In this document: positions 46,872 through 55,150 of the stretch, piece after piece
Numbering within the stretch: the first letter of the stretch is position 1
How the letters are laid out: each line of letters opens with the position of its first letter
DNA from: an uncultured Campylobacterales bacterium
Lineage (GTDB): Bacteria > Campylobacterota > Campylobacteria > Campylobacterales > Arcobacteraceae
Direction of reading: 5' to 3'
DNA: 64,000 nucleotides
Assembly (NCBI GenBank): GCA_947494995.1
Contig: CANLWY010000001.1
Coordinates: 930,001 to 994,000 of the forward strand
Position numbers and translations under genes: made by a program
The notes under the pieces: generated by a model
What the model saw: the letters and a program-made list of their open reading frames with translations, nothing else
What the model was told of the DNA's origin: nothing
The model's database searches: none

Positions 46872-47159
46872 ATGAAAAGAATACTATTGACAATATTTGT
46901 TCTTTTTCAAGCCTCAATATTTGCTGATGTAAATGTGGCATACAAAGGGTGTATTTCATGTCATGGAATAAATGGAGAAAAAGTTGCTTTAGGTAAAAGT
47001 AAAATCATTAAAGATATGAGTAAGGAAAGTTTTATAAATGCAATGAAAGGTTATAAGGATGGAACTTATGGAGGTCCCTTAAAAGGTATGATGAAAGCAC
47101 AATCAATGAGATTAAGTGATACTGATATTGAAGCAATAGCTGAAAAAATAGCAAAATAG
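46872..47159 (+). CDS. Small periplasmic monohaem cytochrome c
   Basis: A 95-residue protein with a signal peptide (about 18 residues), one haem motif CISCHGINGEK and a Met-containing loop (KGMMKAQSM). It is closely related to the cytochrome at 1184. It is first gene of the operon with a TorD-like chaperone, a molybdoenzyme and a ferredoxin, and may act as the electron carrier of that system. The upstream gap from 46723 is A/T-rich with a run of nine T just before the gene. Confidence 0.85.
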   Translation: MKRILLTIFVLFQASIFADVNVAYKGCISCHGINGEKVALGKSKIIKDMSKESFINAMKGYKDGTYGGPLKGMMKAQSMRLSDTDIEAIAEKIAK

Positions 47160-47172
47160 AAAGAAGTAAAAA

Positions 47173-47730
47173 ATGAAAGCAATTGAAAATAATGATTTTT
47201 CCCAAAGGCTAGATAAGATATCTATCTTAAAGGATATATTTTCAAGTATGAATGAAAATGAACTTTTTAAAGCTTTTTCTAAATTAGATAGTTCTATTGA
47301 TATTGATAAAATGACTCTTGAAGCAGATTATAATCGATATTTTGTTGGTCCAGATAATCCTATTGCTGCACCATATTCATCTGTATATATTGATAAAACT
47401 GACTCAATTATGACTGAAACTACTGAAAAAGTGAGAGATCTTTATTTTGTTATGGGTTTTAAAAATAAACTAAAAGACTCTCTTCCTGAAGATTTTTTAG
47501 GTTTAGAACTAGATGCTTATTATCAATTATTATACATTGAAGAAAAGACTAACTATTTATCTGAAGTTAGATGTTATTTTTTATTTGAACATATTAAAGT
47601 CTGGATTTATGACTTTATTGAAACTGTATTATCAAATAAAGAAAATCCCTCTCTTGCAATAAATTTTATTGTTCAAGAATTAAAATTGTTTTTCGATAAA
47701 GAATTAAAATACGAAGGAGATTTAAAATGA
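47173..47730 (+). CDS. TorD-family molybdoenzyme chaperone
   Basis: A 185-residue all-helical protein. The central motif YNRYFVGPDNPIAAPYSSVY is the TorD/DmsD hallmark (Y-N-R-x-F-V-G-P). Such chaperones bind Tat signal peptides and help insert the molybdenum cofactor. It overlaps the molybdoenzyme gene by 4 nt (ATGA), matching a dedicated chaperone of that enzyme. Confidence 0.85.
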   Translation: MKAIENNDFSQRLDKISILKDIFSSMNENELFKAFSKLDSSIDIDKMTLEADYNRYFVGPDNPIAAPYSSVYIDKTDSIMTETTEKVRDLYFVMGFKNKLKDSLPEDFLGLELDAYYQLLYIEEKTNYLSEVRCYFLFEHIKVWIYDFIETVLSNKENPSLAINFIVQELKLFFDKELKYEGDLK

Positions 47731-50003
47731 ATTACGTAAAAGAAAATGTAGACTCTATTTTAAATGATGGAGTGAGTCGACGTGGATTTTTGAAAGGACT
47801 TGCAGCTTGTGGTGCCTTGTCTATGTTTCCAGGTGGAAACTTAATGGCAAATGAGTCTTTAAATACTAAGATTCCATATCTAGGGCAAAAAGCATACAAG
47901 ACTTTTAGAAATGCTTGCCCAAGAAATTGTTATGATACCTGTAGTATTAAAACATTTGTAAAAGATGGAATTATGCAATTTATTGAAGGTGCAACAGAGT
48001 CAACATTTACAAATGGTGGTTGTTGTGTAAAAGGTAATTCTTATGTAAGAAGAGTGTACTCTCCAAAAAGAATTAAATACCCAATGATACAAGTAGGGGG
48101 TAAAGGTTCAGGTTCATGGAAAAGAGTATCTTGGGATGAAGCAATAAGTAGAATAGGAGATAAACTTCTATCTATAAAAAAAGAAGATGGGCATATGCTT
48201 GGTGCTGCATTAACTAAGTACTCTGGAAACTTTGGTATTACTCATTATGGAGTAGAAGGAATGTTTAGTTCAATTGGTTATACAACGAGATTTGGAGGTA
48301 CACCATGTTGGCCAGCAGGTATTGATGCACAAAATTTTGATACTGGAAATATGTGGTGTAATGATCCTGAAGAAATGAAAGATAGTAAATATATTATTCT
48401 TTGGGGTGTAAACCCAGCTGCAAACTCTATTCATACAATGAAATATATTTATGAAGCAAAAAGAAAAGGTGCAAAGGTTATTGTAATTGATCCATTATTT
48501 ACAGAAACAGCATCGAAAGTAAATGAATATTATCAGGTGAAAGCCGGAAGTGATGGGCTTTTAGCATTAGCTATGGCAAAAATTATAATTAAAAATAACT
48601 TGCATGATAAAAAATGGCTTAAGAAAAATTCTCACGGATATAAAAAATTTGAAAAGTATTTGAAAACTATATCAGTTAAAAAAGCTGCTGAAGTAAGTGG
48701 TCTTTCTGAAAAGTTAATTAAAGAGATTGCTATTGGATTTGCAAAAGCAGATCCAGCTACAGTTTGGATTGGATATGGAATACAAAGACATACAAATGGA
48801 GGTTCTATAGTAAGAGCTATTGATGCCTTAGTTGCAGTTACTGGTAATGTAGGTAAATATGCAGGTGGAGCAAGATATGGACATTTAAATACTTGGGGAT
48901 TTAATTATAATGCAATGACAAATCCAAAACCAGAAGGTAGTATTGGATATGAAGATAGTTCTGCTGTAATGGGAGACATTCATGGTGCTGATAGTGCAAA
49001 AGAAGTTAAATATTCGGATAGATATTTAAATATAAATAAAACAGCAGAAGGTATTCTAACAGCAGCAGATCCAAAAATAAAACTATTATGGGTTGCATGT
49101 AAAAATGTATTAGCTCAAGACTTTGATAGAAATAAAATTATAAAAGCATTTAATACTGTTGATATGGTAGTTGTTGCAGATCAGTTTTTCAATGAAACAA
49201 CAAAATGGGCAGATATCGTTCTTCCTGTTACAACCCAGTTTGAAGAGTATGATGTAAATGTATCTTATTGGCATTATTGGCTAAGTTTAAATGAACAAGC
49301 AATTAAGCCTCTTCATGAAGTGAAATCTGATCTTGAAATTGCATCATTATTATCTAAATACATGAATAAAAAAGAGAAAGGATCTTGTACTTTCCCTCAA
49401 AAATATGATAGTAAAAAGTTAACAATTAAGGAGTTTAATAAAGGAATTCATGATCAATTTGGAATTAAATCTTGGAAAGAGCTTGAAAATGGTCCAGTAA
49501 AAGCAAAAGCAGTTGTGCCATTTGCTGATGGTAAGTTCAGTACCCCAAGTGGAAAATTTGAATTTTATTCTGAACAAGCAGTTAAATATGGACACACAGC
49601 ATTGCCTGAATATTTAGAAGTAAGAAAACCTTATGATAAATATCGGTTGACAACTCTACATTCACGATATAGTTTACATTCTCAATTCCAAAATTTAGAT
49701 TGGATGGAAGATATTAATCCTGAACCATTTGTTCATATTAATCCAAGTGATGCTACATATAAAAGAATTAAAACAGGTGATACAGTAGCAGTATTCAATA
49801 AACAAGGTCTTTTACGACTTAAGGCAAAAGTTACTGATAATACTCCCGTTGGAACTTTCATGATGTATGAACAATGGTACAACAATAGTATTTATAATGT
49901 AAATGAGTTAGTTGATGATACATCTTCTGATATGGGATCATTCAAAACTGGTGCACCTGGAATTGCACTACAAGATACTTATGTAAATATAAGAAAGGTA
50001 TAA
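47727..50003 (+). CDS. Tat-exported DMSO-reductase-like molybdoenzyme
   Basis: A 758-residue molybdenum-bisMGD oxidoreductase. The Tat signal SRRGFLKGL is at about residues 17-25. An N-terminal [4Fe-4S] site uses C64, C68, C72 and C99/C100 (CPRNCYDTC, GGCCVKG). The expected molybdenum-ligand region reads GGTPCWPAGID, so C194 is the probable ligand (inference), unlike the Ser of TorA. Layout with a ferredoxin (DmsB-like), TorD chaperone and a small cytochrome fits a DmsA-like reductase without a DmsC anchor. The substrate is unknown (S- or N-oxide, or another oxyanion). GGAGG of the next gene follows the stop. Confidence 0.83.
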   Translation: MNYVKENVDSILNDGVSRRGFLKGLAACGALSMFPGGNLMANESLNTKIPYLGQKAYKTFRNACPRNCYDTCSIKTFVKDGIMQFIEGATESTFTNGGCCVKGNSYVRRVYSPKRIKYPMIQVGGKGSGSWKRVSWDEAISRIGDKLLSIKKEDGHMLGAALTKYSGNFGITHYGVEGMFSSIGYTTRFGGTPCWPAGIDAQNFDTGNMWCNDPEEMKDSKYIILWGVNPAANSIHTMKYIYEAKRKGAKVIVIDPLFTETASKVNEYYQVKAGSDGLLALAMAKIIIKNNLHDKKWLKKNSHGYKKFEKYLKTISVKKAAEVSGLSEKLIKEIAIGFAKADPATVWIGYGIQRHTNGGSIVRAIDALVAVTGNVGKYAGGARYGHLNTWGFNYNAMTNPKPEGSIGYEDSSAVMGDIHGADSAKEVKYSDRYLNINKTAEGILTAADPKIKLLWVACKNVLAQDFDRNKIIKAFNTVDMVVVADQFFNETTKWADIVLPVTTQFEEYDVNVSYWHYWLSLNEQAIKPLHEVKSDLEIASLLSKYMNKKEKGSCTFPQKYDSKKLTIKEFNKGIHDQFGIKSWKELENGPVKAKAVVPFADGKFSTPSGKFEFYSEQAVKYGHTALPEYLEVRKPYDKYRLTTLHSRYSLHSQFQNLDWMEDINPEPFVHINPSDATYKRIKTGDTVAVFNKQGLLRLKAKVTDNTPVGTFMMYEQWYNNSIYNVNELVDDTSSDMGSFKTGAPGIALQDTYVNIRKV

Positions 50004-50013
50004 GGAGGAAATT

Positions 50014-50643
50014 ATGCAAAAAGCTTTTTTAGTAGATAGTGAAAAGTGTTTAGGGTGTAATACTTGTGCAATGGCATGTAAGAATCAATATCATCAAGAT
50101 ACAGGAATACTATGGAGACAAGTAAGAGAAATAGGTCATGAAGATTATAGAATTGATGAGAATAACATTTTACCTAATCTAATATGGTATGCAAAACCTC
50201 CAAAAATAGATGTTCCTGCAGAAAGATATTATGCATCAATTGCTTGTAATCATTGTGAGGAGCCTGCCTGTGTTTCAGTTTGTCCAGTTCAAGCACACAC
50301 AAAAGATCCTAAGACTGGTATTTGTAAACATGATCAAAGTTTATGTATTGGATGTGGAGGATGTGTTAAAGCCTGTCCATTTGGAGCTTCTAAATTTAAT
50401 GAAAGATTAGGACAAGCAGAGAAATGTAGTATGTGTTGGGAAAGGCAAGATGATGGTAAGCTTCCAGCATGTGTACAGTCTTGTCCTGTTGAAGCTATTC
50501 AAGTAATTGATATTCATGATAAAAAATATATGAATATTGGAGAAAAATATCCCTTAGGACTTGATTATGCAGTTGATGCTCCAACAAAGCCAACTACAAG
50601 GTTTATCAAATCTAGTATGCCGAATAAAATAGTTAGATTATAA
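50014..50643 (+). CDS. DmsB-like four-cluster ferredoxin subunit
   Basis: A 209-residue protein with four [4Fe-4S] motifs: CLGCNTCAMACKNQ, CNHCEEPACVSVCP, CIGCGGCVKACP, and CSMCWERQDD followed by ACVQSCP. This is the electron-transfer subunit of DMSO-reductase/NrfC-type enzymes. It has no signal peptide of its own and would be exported in complex with the Tat-targeted catalytic subunit. AAGGAGG precedes the ATG. Confidence 0.88.
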   Translation: MQKAFLVDSEKCLGCNTCAMACKNQYHQDTGILWRQVREIGHEDYRIDENNILPNLIWYAKPPKIDVPAERYYASIACNHCEEPACVSVCPVQAHTKDPKTGICKHDQSLCIGCGGCVKACPFGASKFNERLGQAEKCSMCWERQDDGKLPACVQSCPVEAIQVIDIHDKKYMNIGEKYPLGLDYAVDAPTKPTTRFIKSSMPNKIVRL

Positions 50644-50661
50644 GGATAAAAAGGATGTAAA

Positions 50662-51072
50662 ATGAAAACTTTTTTAATACTCATTTTTATATCTTTAAAT
50701 TTACTTTCTGGTGAGAATGACTCACCAGAAGTATGTCCTATTGTAGAAAAAGACTTTAATTACTATTCTAAACAAAAAGTAGATATTTCTCTTCCTTACA
50801 AATTTTCTTTAGGTAAAAATGATATAGAGATAAAACTAAATGAGTTAAATTATCCTTCTGGGTATAATGTGGTTGCTTTTATTGATGTAGAAGAAAGTTC
50901 ATCTAAAATAGAACCTGAAATAGAAAATGATATTCCAATCAGTTCAATAAATTTTTTTAAAAAAGGCAAATATAAATTACTATTGAATGTAAATATAATC
51001 TATAGAAGTAGTTGAGCAGGGGTTCAAGTTGCTAGTTTAGCAAGACAAATTATCTTTGTTGATATTGAATAG
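50662..51072 (+). CDS. Probable small selenoprotein (UGA-encoded Sec at residue 118)
   Basis: From ATG 50662 the frame encodes 117 residues with a signal peptide (LILIFISLNLLSG), then meets TGA at 51013-51015, and continues sensibly to TAG at 51070: RSS-U-AGVQVASLARQIIFVDIE, completing what looks like a beta-strand-rich domain (YKLLLNVNIIYRSS before it). Nineteen nt after the TGA is a hairpin TTGCTA-GTT-TAGCAA with G first in the loop, consistent with a bacterial SECIS. The normal reading (117 aa) would end inside the domain. The family is not recognised. Downstream of the molybdoenzyme operon (18 nt) it is presumably a secreted partner of that system. Confidence 0.65.
51029..51043 (+). promoter_or_regulatory. 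SECIS-like hairpin of the second UGA gene
   Basis: A 6-bp perfect stem (TTGCTA / TAGCAA) with a 3-nt loop GTT starting 20 nt after the TGA. The spacing and the loop G match the bacterial SECIS rule. It is shorter than the hairpin at 30581-30608, so support is weaker. Confidence 0.5.
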
Positions 51073-51109
51073 GGATTGATTTTATTATTAGCAATATATA
51101 GTTACGTTA

Positions 51110-51136
51110 GCTACAAGTAATATAATTACTTGTAGC
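51110..51136 (+). terminator. Hairpin at the end of the molybdoenzyme operon
   Basis: A perfect 11-bp stem (GCTACAAGTAA / TTACTTGTAGC) with a 5-nt loop, lacking a T-run. It closes the 46872-51072 operon. The remainder of 51073-51391 is A/T-rich with no gene that I can support. Confidence 0.55.
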
Positions 51137-51391
51137 CAAAGTGATTTAATTTTAAGTTTTTTATTTTAAGACAAATTCTTCTATCGAATAAATAAGCCTT
51201 AATTATCTTTATTATATATAGAAAAAATAGCAAATTAATATAAAAAAAGGTTTTATTAAAAAATTATTCTTATATCAAACGTAAAGATGAATTTAGAGAT
51301 TTTGGAGGTAGCAGAAAAATACTTGTCTATATAATAGGAAAATAAAAGAGCATTTTCTAAAATAAGTGTTCTCTTTTGTGGTATTAGCTTA

Positions 51392-51949
51392 TTATAATGA
51401 TGAAGTAGTCAAAATAAATAAAATCTCAACATGCTCATTGGTTTTATTTCTGAACTTATGTTTCATTCTAGGTAGAATTCTAATTATATCACCTACTTCT
51501 AAGTGATGCTCCTCCTCTTCTATTATTGCATATACTTCTCCTTTTGTAATAACTGCAAATTCTTCCTTGTCATGTTTCATATATCCTTCTGTTGTTTCAC
51601 TCTGAGGGTTAAGTATTGCCCAAAGTATATCAATGTTTGAGTGCATGTATTCAGGTGTTAAAATATCAAAAACAATATGCTTTGCATTTTCTCTATAAAC
51701 TTTTTTTCTATCTTTTTTTCTTAATATTAAAGTTTCATTATCTACATCAACAACAAATAAAGAGTGAAGTGCAATGTCTAAAGACTCTGCAATACTTCTT
51801 AATGCATTTATTGAAGGATTTGCTATTCCTCTTTCAATTTGACTTAACAATGAAGTACTTAAACCAGTTTTTTTTGAAAATTCTCTTATAGAATATCCTT
51901 TTTTTTGTCTTTGCTCTAAGATTTTACGTCCAATTGTAATGTTACTCAT
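51392..51949 (-). CDS. XRE-family regulator with cupin domain
   Basis: A 185-residue protein with an HTH_3 domain at the N terminus (GYSIREFSKKTGLSTSLLSQ, then IERGIANPSI) and a C-terminal cupin (EFAVITKGEVYAIIEEEEH, LEVGDIIRILPRMKHKFRN). ATG 51949 is chosen because AAGGA lies upstream; a longer in-frame version adds a basic leader. Such regulators sense amino acids or related metabolites. It is divergent from the LysE-type exporter at 52107, which it probably controls. Confidence 0.83.
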   Translation of the reverse strand: MSNITIGRKILEQRQKKGYSIREFSKKTGLSTSLLSQIERGIANPSINALRSIAESLDIALHSLFVVDVDNETLILRKKDRKKVYRENAKHIVFDILTPEYMHSNIDILWAILNPQSETTEGYMKHDKEEFAVITKGEVYAIIEEEEHHLEVGDIIRILPRMKHKFRNKTNEHVEILFILTTSSL

Positions 51950-52106
51950 GCTTAATTTCCTTTTTTTGTATATTTTTATAAACAAAAAGTATTAAATATA
52001 TATGTTATTCTTCAATTTTGTTTACTATTATAAACATTGTATCATTTTATTGTACAAAAGTGAAAAAGTATATATAATTAAGTCGATTTTATAAGTAGGA
52101 TTATAT

Positions 52107-52742
52107 ATGGACTTAACACTTTACCTAAATGAGTTATTAACTCTTAGTTTTTTAGCAATTTTTATGGCAATAAGTCCAGGTGCAGATTTTATTATGGTTA
52201 CAAGAAACTCTATTTTTTATGGAAGAAACTCTAGTTTATATTCTGCTATTGGTATTAGTATTGCTATTTGGGTTCATGTGGCATATTCTATTGCAGGCAT
52301 AGCAGTTATAATTTCAAATTCAGTTATACTATTTTCTATAATCAAGTATCTAGGAGCTGCATATTTGATTTATATAGGTTGGAAAACATTTACTTCTAAA
52401 TCAATAATGAGTATTGAAAAGATAAAAAGTAATAAAGGACTTTCAACTTTTAAGGCTTTAAAGGTAGGTTTTATAACTAATGTTCTTAATCCTAAAACAA
52501 CTATATTTTTCTTAAGTATTTTTACACAATTAGTGACAGTAGATACACCCATTTGGATACAGATTGTCTATGGTTTTATAATATCACTAGCTCATCTTAT
52601 TTGGTTTATTATAGTTAGTTATTTATTTTCTCATCCAGTTTTATTAAATAAGTTTACAAAATCAAAGAGATTAGTAGAAAGACTCATAGGAACAGTATTA
52701 ATTGCTTTTGGTCTAAAAATGGCATTATCAACAAATAACTAA
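52107..52742 (+). CDS. LysE/RhtB-family exporter
   Basis: A 211-residue protein with six predicted helices and the family signature MAISPGADFIMVTRNS near the N terminus, followed by SLYSAIGISIAIWVHV and LGAAYLIYIGWKTF. The family exports amino acids such as lysine or homoserine/threonine; the substrate is not readable. The divergent XRE-cupin gene is the likely regulator. Confidence 0.88.
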   Translation: MDLTLYLNELLTLSFLAIFMAISPGADFIMVTRNSIFYGRNSSLYSAIGISIAIWVHVAYSIAGIAVIISNSVILFSIIKYLGAAYLIYIGWKTFTSKSIMSIEKIKSNKGLSTFKALKVGFITNVLNPKTTIFFLSIFTQLVTVDTPIWIQIVYGFIISLAHLIWFIIVSYLFSHPVLLNKFTKSKRLVERLIGTVLIAFGLKMALSTNN

Positions 52743-52990
52743 AAAAATGAATTATAAAGCAATAAATTTGTAATAGAAATATATTTTTATTCTTTTATTT
52801 TTATATTTTTTGATATCTTCATTATATCTTTTAGCTTTTTTGAATAAATTTATTTAAAAAATTATCTATGTAAATTATCCTAAAAAACGTCACTCTAAGA
52901 GATTGAAATTAAATTAAGTTATATTTTAGGAAAAAAATTAATTTTTTGGTTTATAATTTCTAGTTAGAATTATTTTAACATTTATAATAA

Positions 52991-53078
52991 GGGATTACTG
53001 AAAACCCAACAAAGCATTTGGCCGTGCATATTTGATAAGGTTTTCAGAAATCATGGTGTACTCTAATTATAGAGTACA
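52991..53078 (+). ncRNA. Structured leader or small RNA ahead of the Cys-rich gene
   Basis: A stem CTGAAAACC (52998-53006) pairs with GGTTTTCAG (53039-53047); inside, CAAA/TTTG and GCA/TGC form a second helix closing a loop TTTGGCCG. It is followed by a 9-bp hairpin (TGTACTCTA / TAGAGTACA, 53057-53078) that could be a terminator or anti-terminator arm. It sits 48 nt before the ATG of the Cys-rich protein. It matches no riboswitch consensus that I could recall. The rest of 52743-53125 is A/T-rich. Confidence 0.45.
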
Positions 53079-53125
53079 TTTATACTAACAAATTAAACTT
53101 AGTCTTTAGTTAAGCAGGAGTATAA

Positions 53126-53485
53126 ATGTATAAATTACTTATGGCATTAATAATGTCATATACTTTATTATTGGCAAACACTTTTCTAACATTATCTAAT
53201 GAAGAATTATTTGAAGAACCTAGCATTTGTGAAAAAACATATAACGATTGTATAGACGAATGTGAAAAAGCAATTCCAAGTACTTTTACAAACTGTCTTA
53301 CAGAATGTTCATCTTTATATGAAGAGTGTAAGGATAAAATGGTAGCTAAGAATTCTAAAACTTCAAAATGTAAAGATCTATATATGACTTGTACTTTAAG
53401 ATGTGAAGAAAAAATTCCTCAAATAGAACAAAACCTGTGTTATACAGATTGTGAACTTTCATTTGATAAATGTATAGATAACTAA
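53126..53485 (+). CDS. Secreted Cys-rich protein with duplicated twin-CX3C motif
   Basis: A 119-residue protein with a signal peptide (about 18 residues) and two near-identical six-Cys repeats, spaced C-x6-C-x3-C-x10/11-C-x3-C-x6-C. Repeat 1 starts at CEKTYNDCIDEC and repeat 2 at CKDLYMTCTLRC. Twelve Cys in about 85 mature residues predict helical hairpins stapled by disulfides. The C-x3-C pairs recall the mitochondrial small-Tim arrangement, probably by convergence. It is first gene of a run ending in glutathione synthetase, with a structured leader upstream. GCAGGAG precedes the ATG. Confidence 0.75.
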   Translation: MYKLLMALIMSYTLLLANTFLTLSNEELFEEPSICEKTYNDCIDECEKAIPSTFTNCLTECSSLYEECKDKMVAKNSKTSKCKDLYMTCTLRCEEKIPQIEQNLCYTDCELSFDKCIDN

Positions 53486-53523
53486 AATTATGAGTTTAAG
53501 AGTATAGAATTGAGGTAGTTTAA

Positions 53524-53754
53524 ATGGCAAATTATTATGAAGATTTAATCTTAAATTATCAAATAGAAAATCCTATAAATAAGGTTGTTTCTAAAATAAT
53601 TAAGCTCATAAAATATGATAATGACTATGAGAATGCAATAAAAATTATATTAGAGAATAATCTAAAATTAGAAGATATAGTAGGTTGTACAATTAGATTA
53701 AAGAGAAAACAAATTGTAAAGTTGGCAAGTAAACTAATTTCACTTAATAAATAA
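53524..53754 (+). CDS. Small hypothetical protein (paralogue A)
   Basis: A 76-residue, mostly helical, basic protein. Its last 60 residues resemble those of the product at 53795: NDYENAIKIILENNLKLEDI here against DDYVSASNIMINSDISIEEL there, so the two are tandem paralogues. No family is recognised. GAGGTAG lies upstream of the ATG. It is located in the run leading to gshB. Confidence 0.55.
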   Translation: MANYYEDLILNYQIENPINKVVSKIIKLIKYDNDYENAIKIILENNLKLEDIVGCTIRLKRKQIVKLASKLISLNK

Positions 53755-53794
53755 TAAGAGAAGAATATGGAATCTATAATTTATGAATTAAGTT

Positions 53795-54031
53795 ATGACT
53801 ATAGAGTGGATGAAGATGAAGAATATTTATAGAGATTCTAATAAATTAGATATAAATGAATTAATACATCAGATAATATATTTTGTTAAACATAAAGATG
53901 ATTATGTCAGTGCTTCAAATATAATGATAAATAGTGATATTTCTATTGAAGAGTTATCTGAAAAGACGATAAAACTTACTGAGATTGAACTTGCAAAAAT
54001 TGCAGATGAAATAATAAAGAATAAAAGATAA
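53795..54031 (+). CDS. Small hypothetical protein (paralogue B), start uncertain
   Basis: A 78-residue protein paralogous to the gene at 53524. Neither ATG 53795 nor ATG 53810 has a good SD. A better SD (AAGAGAAG) lies before ATG 53767, which opens a 21-residue peptide (MESIIYELSYDYRVDEDEEYL) in the other frame that overlaps this start. Either the gene is frameshifted relative to its paralogue, or it is translationally coupled to the short peptide. It is 24 nt before gshB. Confidence 0.45.
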   Translation: MTIEWMKMKNIYRDSNKLDINELIHQIIYFVKHKDDYVSASNIMINSDISIEELSEKTIKLTEIELAKIADEIIKNKR

Positions 54032-54055
54032 ATTTTATGAAAAGGAACAAATAAA

Positions 54056-55087
54056 ATGCATATTGCATTTATAATTGAAAATTGGGCAAATATTGAGCCT
54101 TTAAAAAGTACAACATTGGTAGTTATTAAAGAGTGTATGTCAAGAGGACATAAGGTGACAGTTTTATATACTCATGATTTAACAGTTAGAAATAATATAG
54201 TTCATGGTTTTGCAAAAACTTTAAATTTTGAAGGCAAAATTCCTGATTCTGTTACAAGTTTTTATAAAAAAATCACATATGATAGAAAACTTACAGCACT
54301 TCATGCTTTTGATTGTATTATGCTAAGAAAAGATCCTCCAATATCTCCAATTGTTTTTAATTTTTTGGATTCTGTAAAAGATGAAACAATTATTATAAAT
54401 GATGTTGATGGTATTAGAAAAGCAAATAATAAACTATATACAACAACATTTCATGATCCGACAAATACATACTTACCAAAAACTCATGTTTCAGGGAGTA
54501 AAAAATATATTAAAAGAATTATTGAAGAATCAGATGATGAAAAAATGATTTTAAAACCACTAGATGGTTCAGGAGGAAGAGGAGTTATTGTTCTTGAAAA
54601 AGGTGCAAAATCTAATCTAAACTCTCTACTTGATTTTTATATTGATGATTCTGGTGAAAACTATGTAATTCTTCAAGAGTATATAGAGGGTGCAGAAAAT
54701 GGTGATGTAAGAGTAATGATGCTAAATGGTAAAGCAATAGGTGCTTATCATAGAAAACCAGCAGAAGGGGAACATCGAGCAAATATTCAAACAGGTGGTA
54801 CAGCCCATAAGTACACACTTACAGACTCACAAAAAAAAATTTGTAGTAAAGTTGGTAAAAAACTATTAGCTGATGGTATATTTTTTGCAGGACTTGATAT
54901 GATTGGAGATAAAATATTAGAAGTTAATGTTTTAAATCCTGGTGGAATTACAAATATTAATAAATTGTCAAAACTAAAACTTCACAAAAATGTAGTTGAC
55001 TTCTTAGAAGAAAAAGTTCATGAGAAAGTTGAGAAAAGAGCAGAACTAGAGTATTTATTAAAAAGGCTTAGTGAGCTTAGAGAGTAG
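54056..55087 (+). CDS. gshB: Glutathione synthetase (GshB-type ATP-grasp)
   Basis: A 343-residue ATP-grasp ligase. Landmarks are MILKPLDGSGGRGVIVLEK (P-loop-like glycine segment), the acidic metal-binding region DVRVMMLNGKAIG, RANIQTGGTAHKYTLT, and LDMIGDKILEVNVLNPGGI (Mg/ATP-binding Glu and Asn). The order matches GshB, which joins gamma-glutamylcysteine and glycine. No gshA lies in the window. Thiol-rich neighbours (the Cys-rich protein at 53126) are suggestive. The stop lies in a small hairpin. Confidence 0.82.
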   Translation: MHIAFIIENWANIEPLKSTTLVVIKECMSRGHKVTVLYTHDLTVRNNIVHGFAKTLNFEGKIPDSVTSFYKKITYDRKLTALHAFDCIMLRKDPPISPIVFNFLDSVKDETIIINDVDGIRKANNKLYTTTFHDPTNTYLPKTHVSGSKKYIKRIIEESDDEKMILKPLDGSGGRGVIVLEKGAKSNLNSLLDFYIDDSGENYVILQEYIEGAENGDVRVMMLNGKAIGAYHRKPAEGEHRANIQTGGTAHKYTLTDSQKKICSKVGKKLLADGIFFAGLDMIGDKILEVNVLNPGGITNINKLSKLKLHKNVVDFLEEKVHEKVEKRAELEYLLKRLSELRE

Positions 55088-55103
55088 AGTATAATTCTAC
55101 TCT
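55081..55103 (+). terminator. Hairpin after gshB
   Basis: An 8-bp stem (AGAGTAGA / TCTACTCT) with a 7-nt loop that overlaps the gshB stop codon. The T-run is weak; it lies between convergent gshB and tyrS. Confidence 0.4.
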
Positions 55104-55150
55104 CTGTTAAATTATAATAATGTATCTTTTGGATTTACATTTTTATAAAA

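Noticed and set aside
53005-53047. attC-like recombination site
   Set aside because: CCAACAAAGCATTTGG recalls the start of an integron attC, but there is no GTTRRRY partner, no integron integrase and no cassette structure, so an RNA structure is the better reading.
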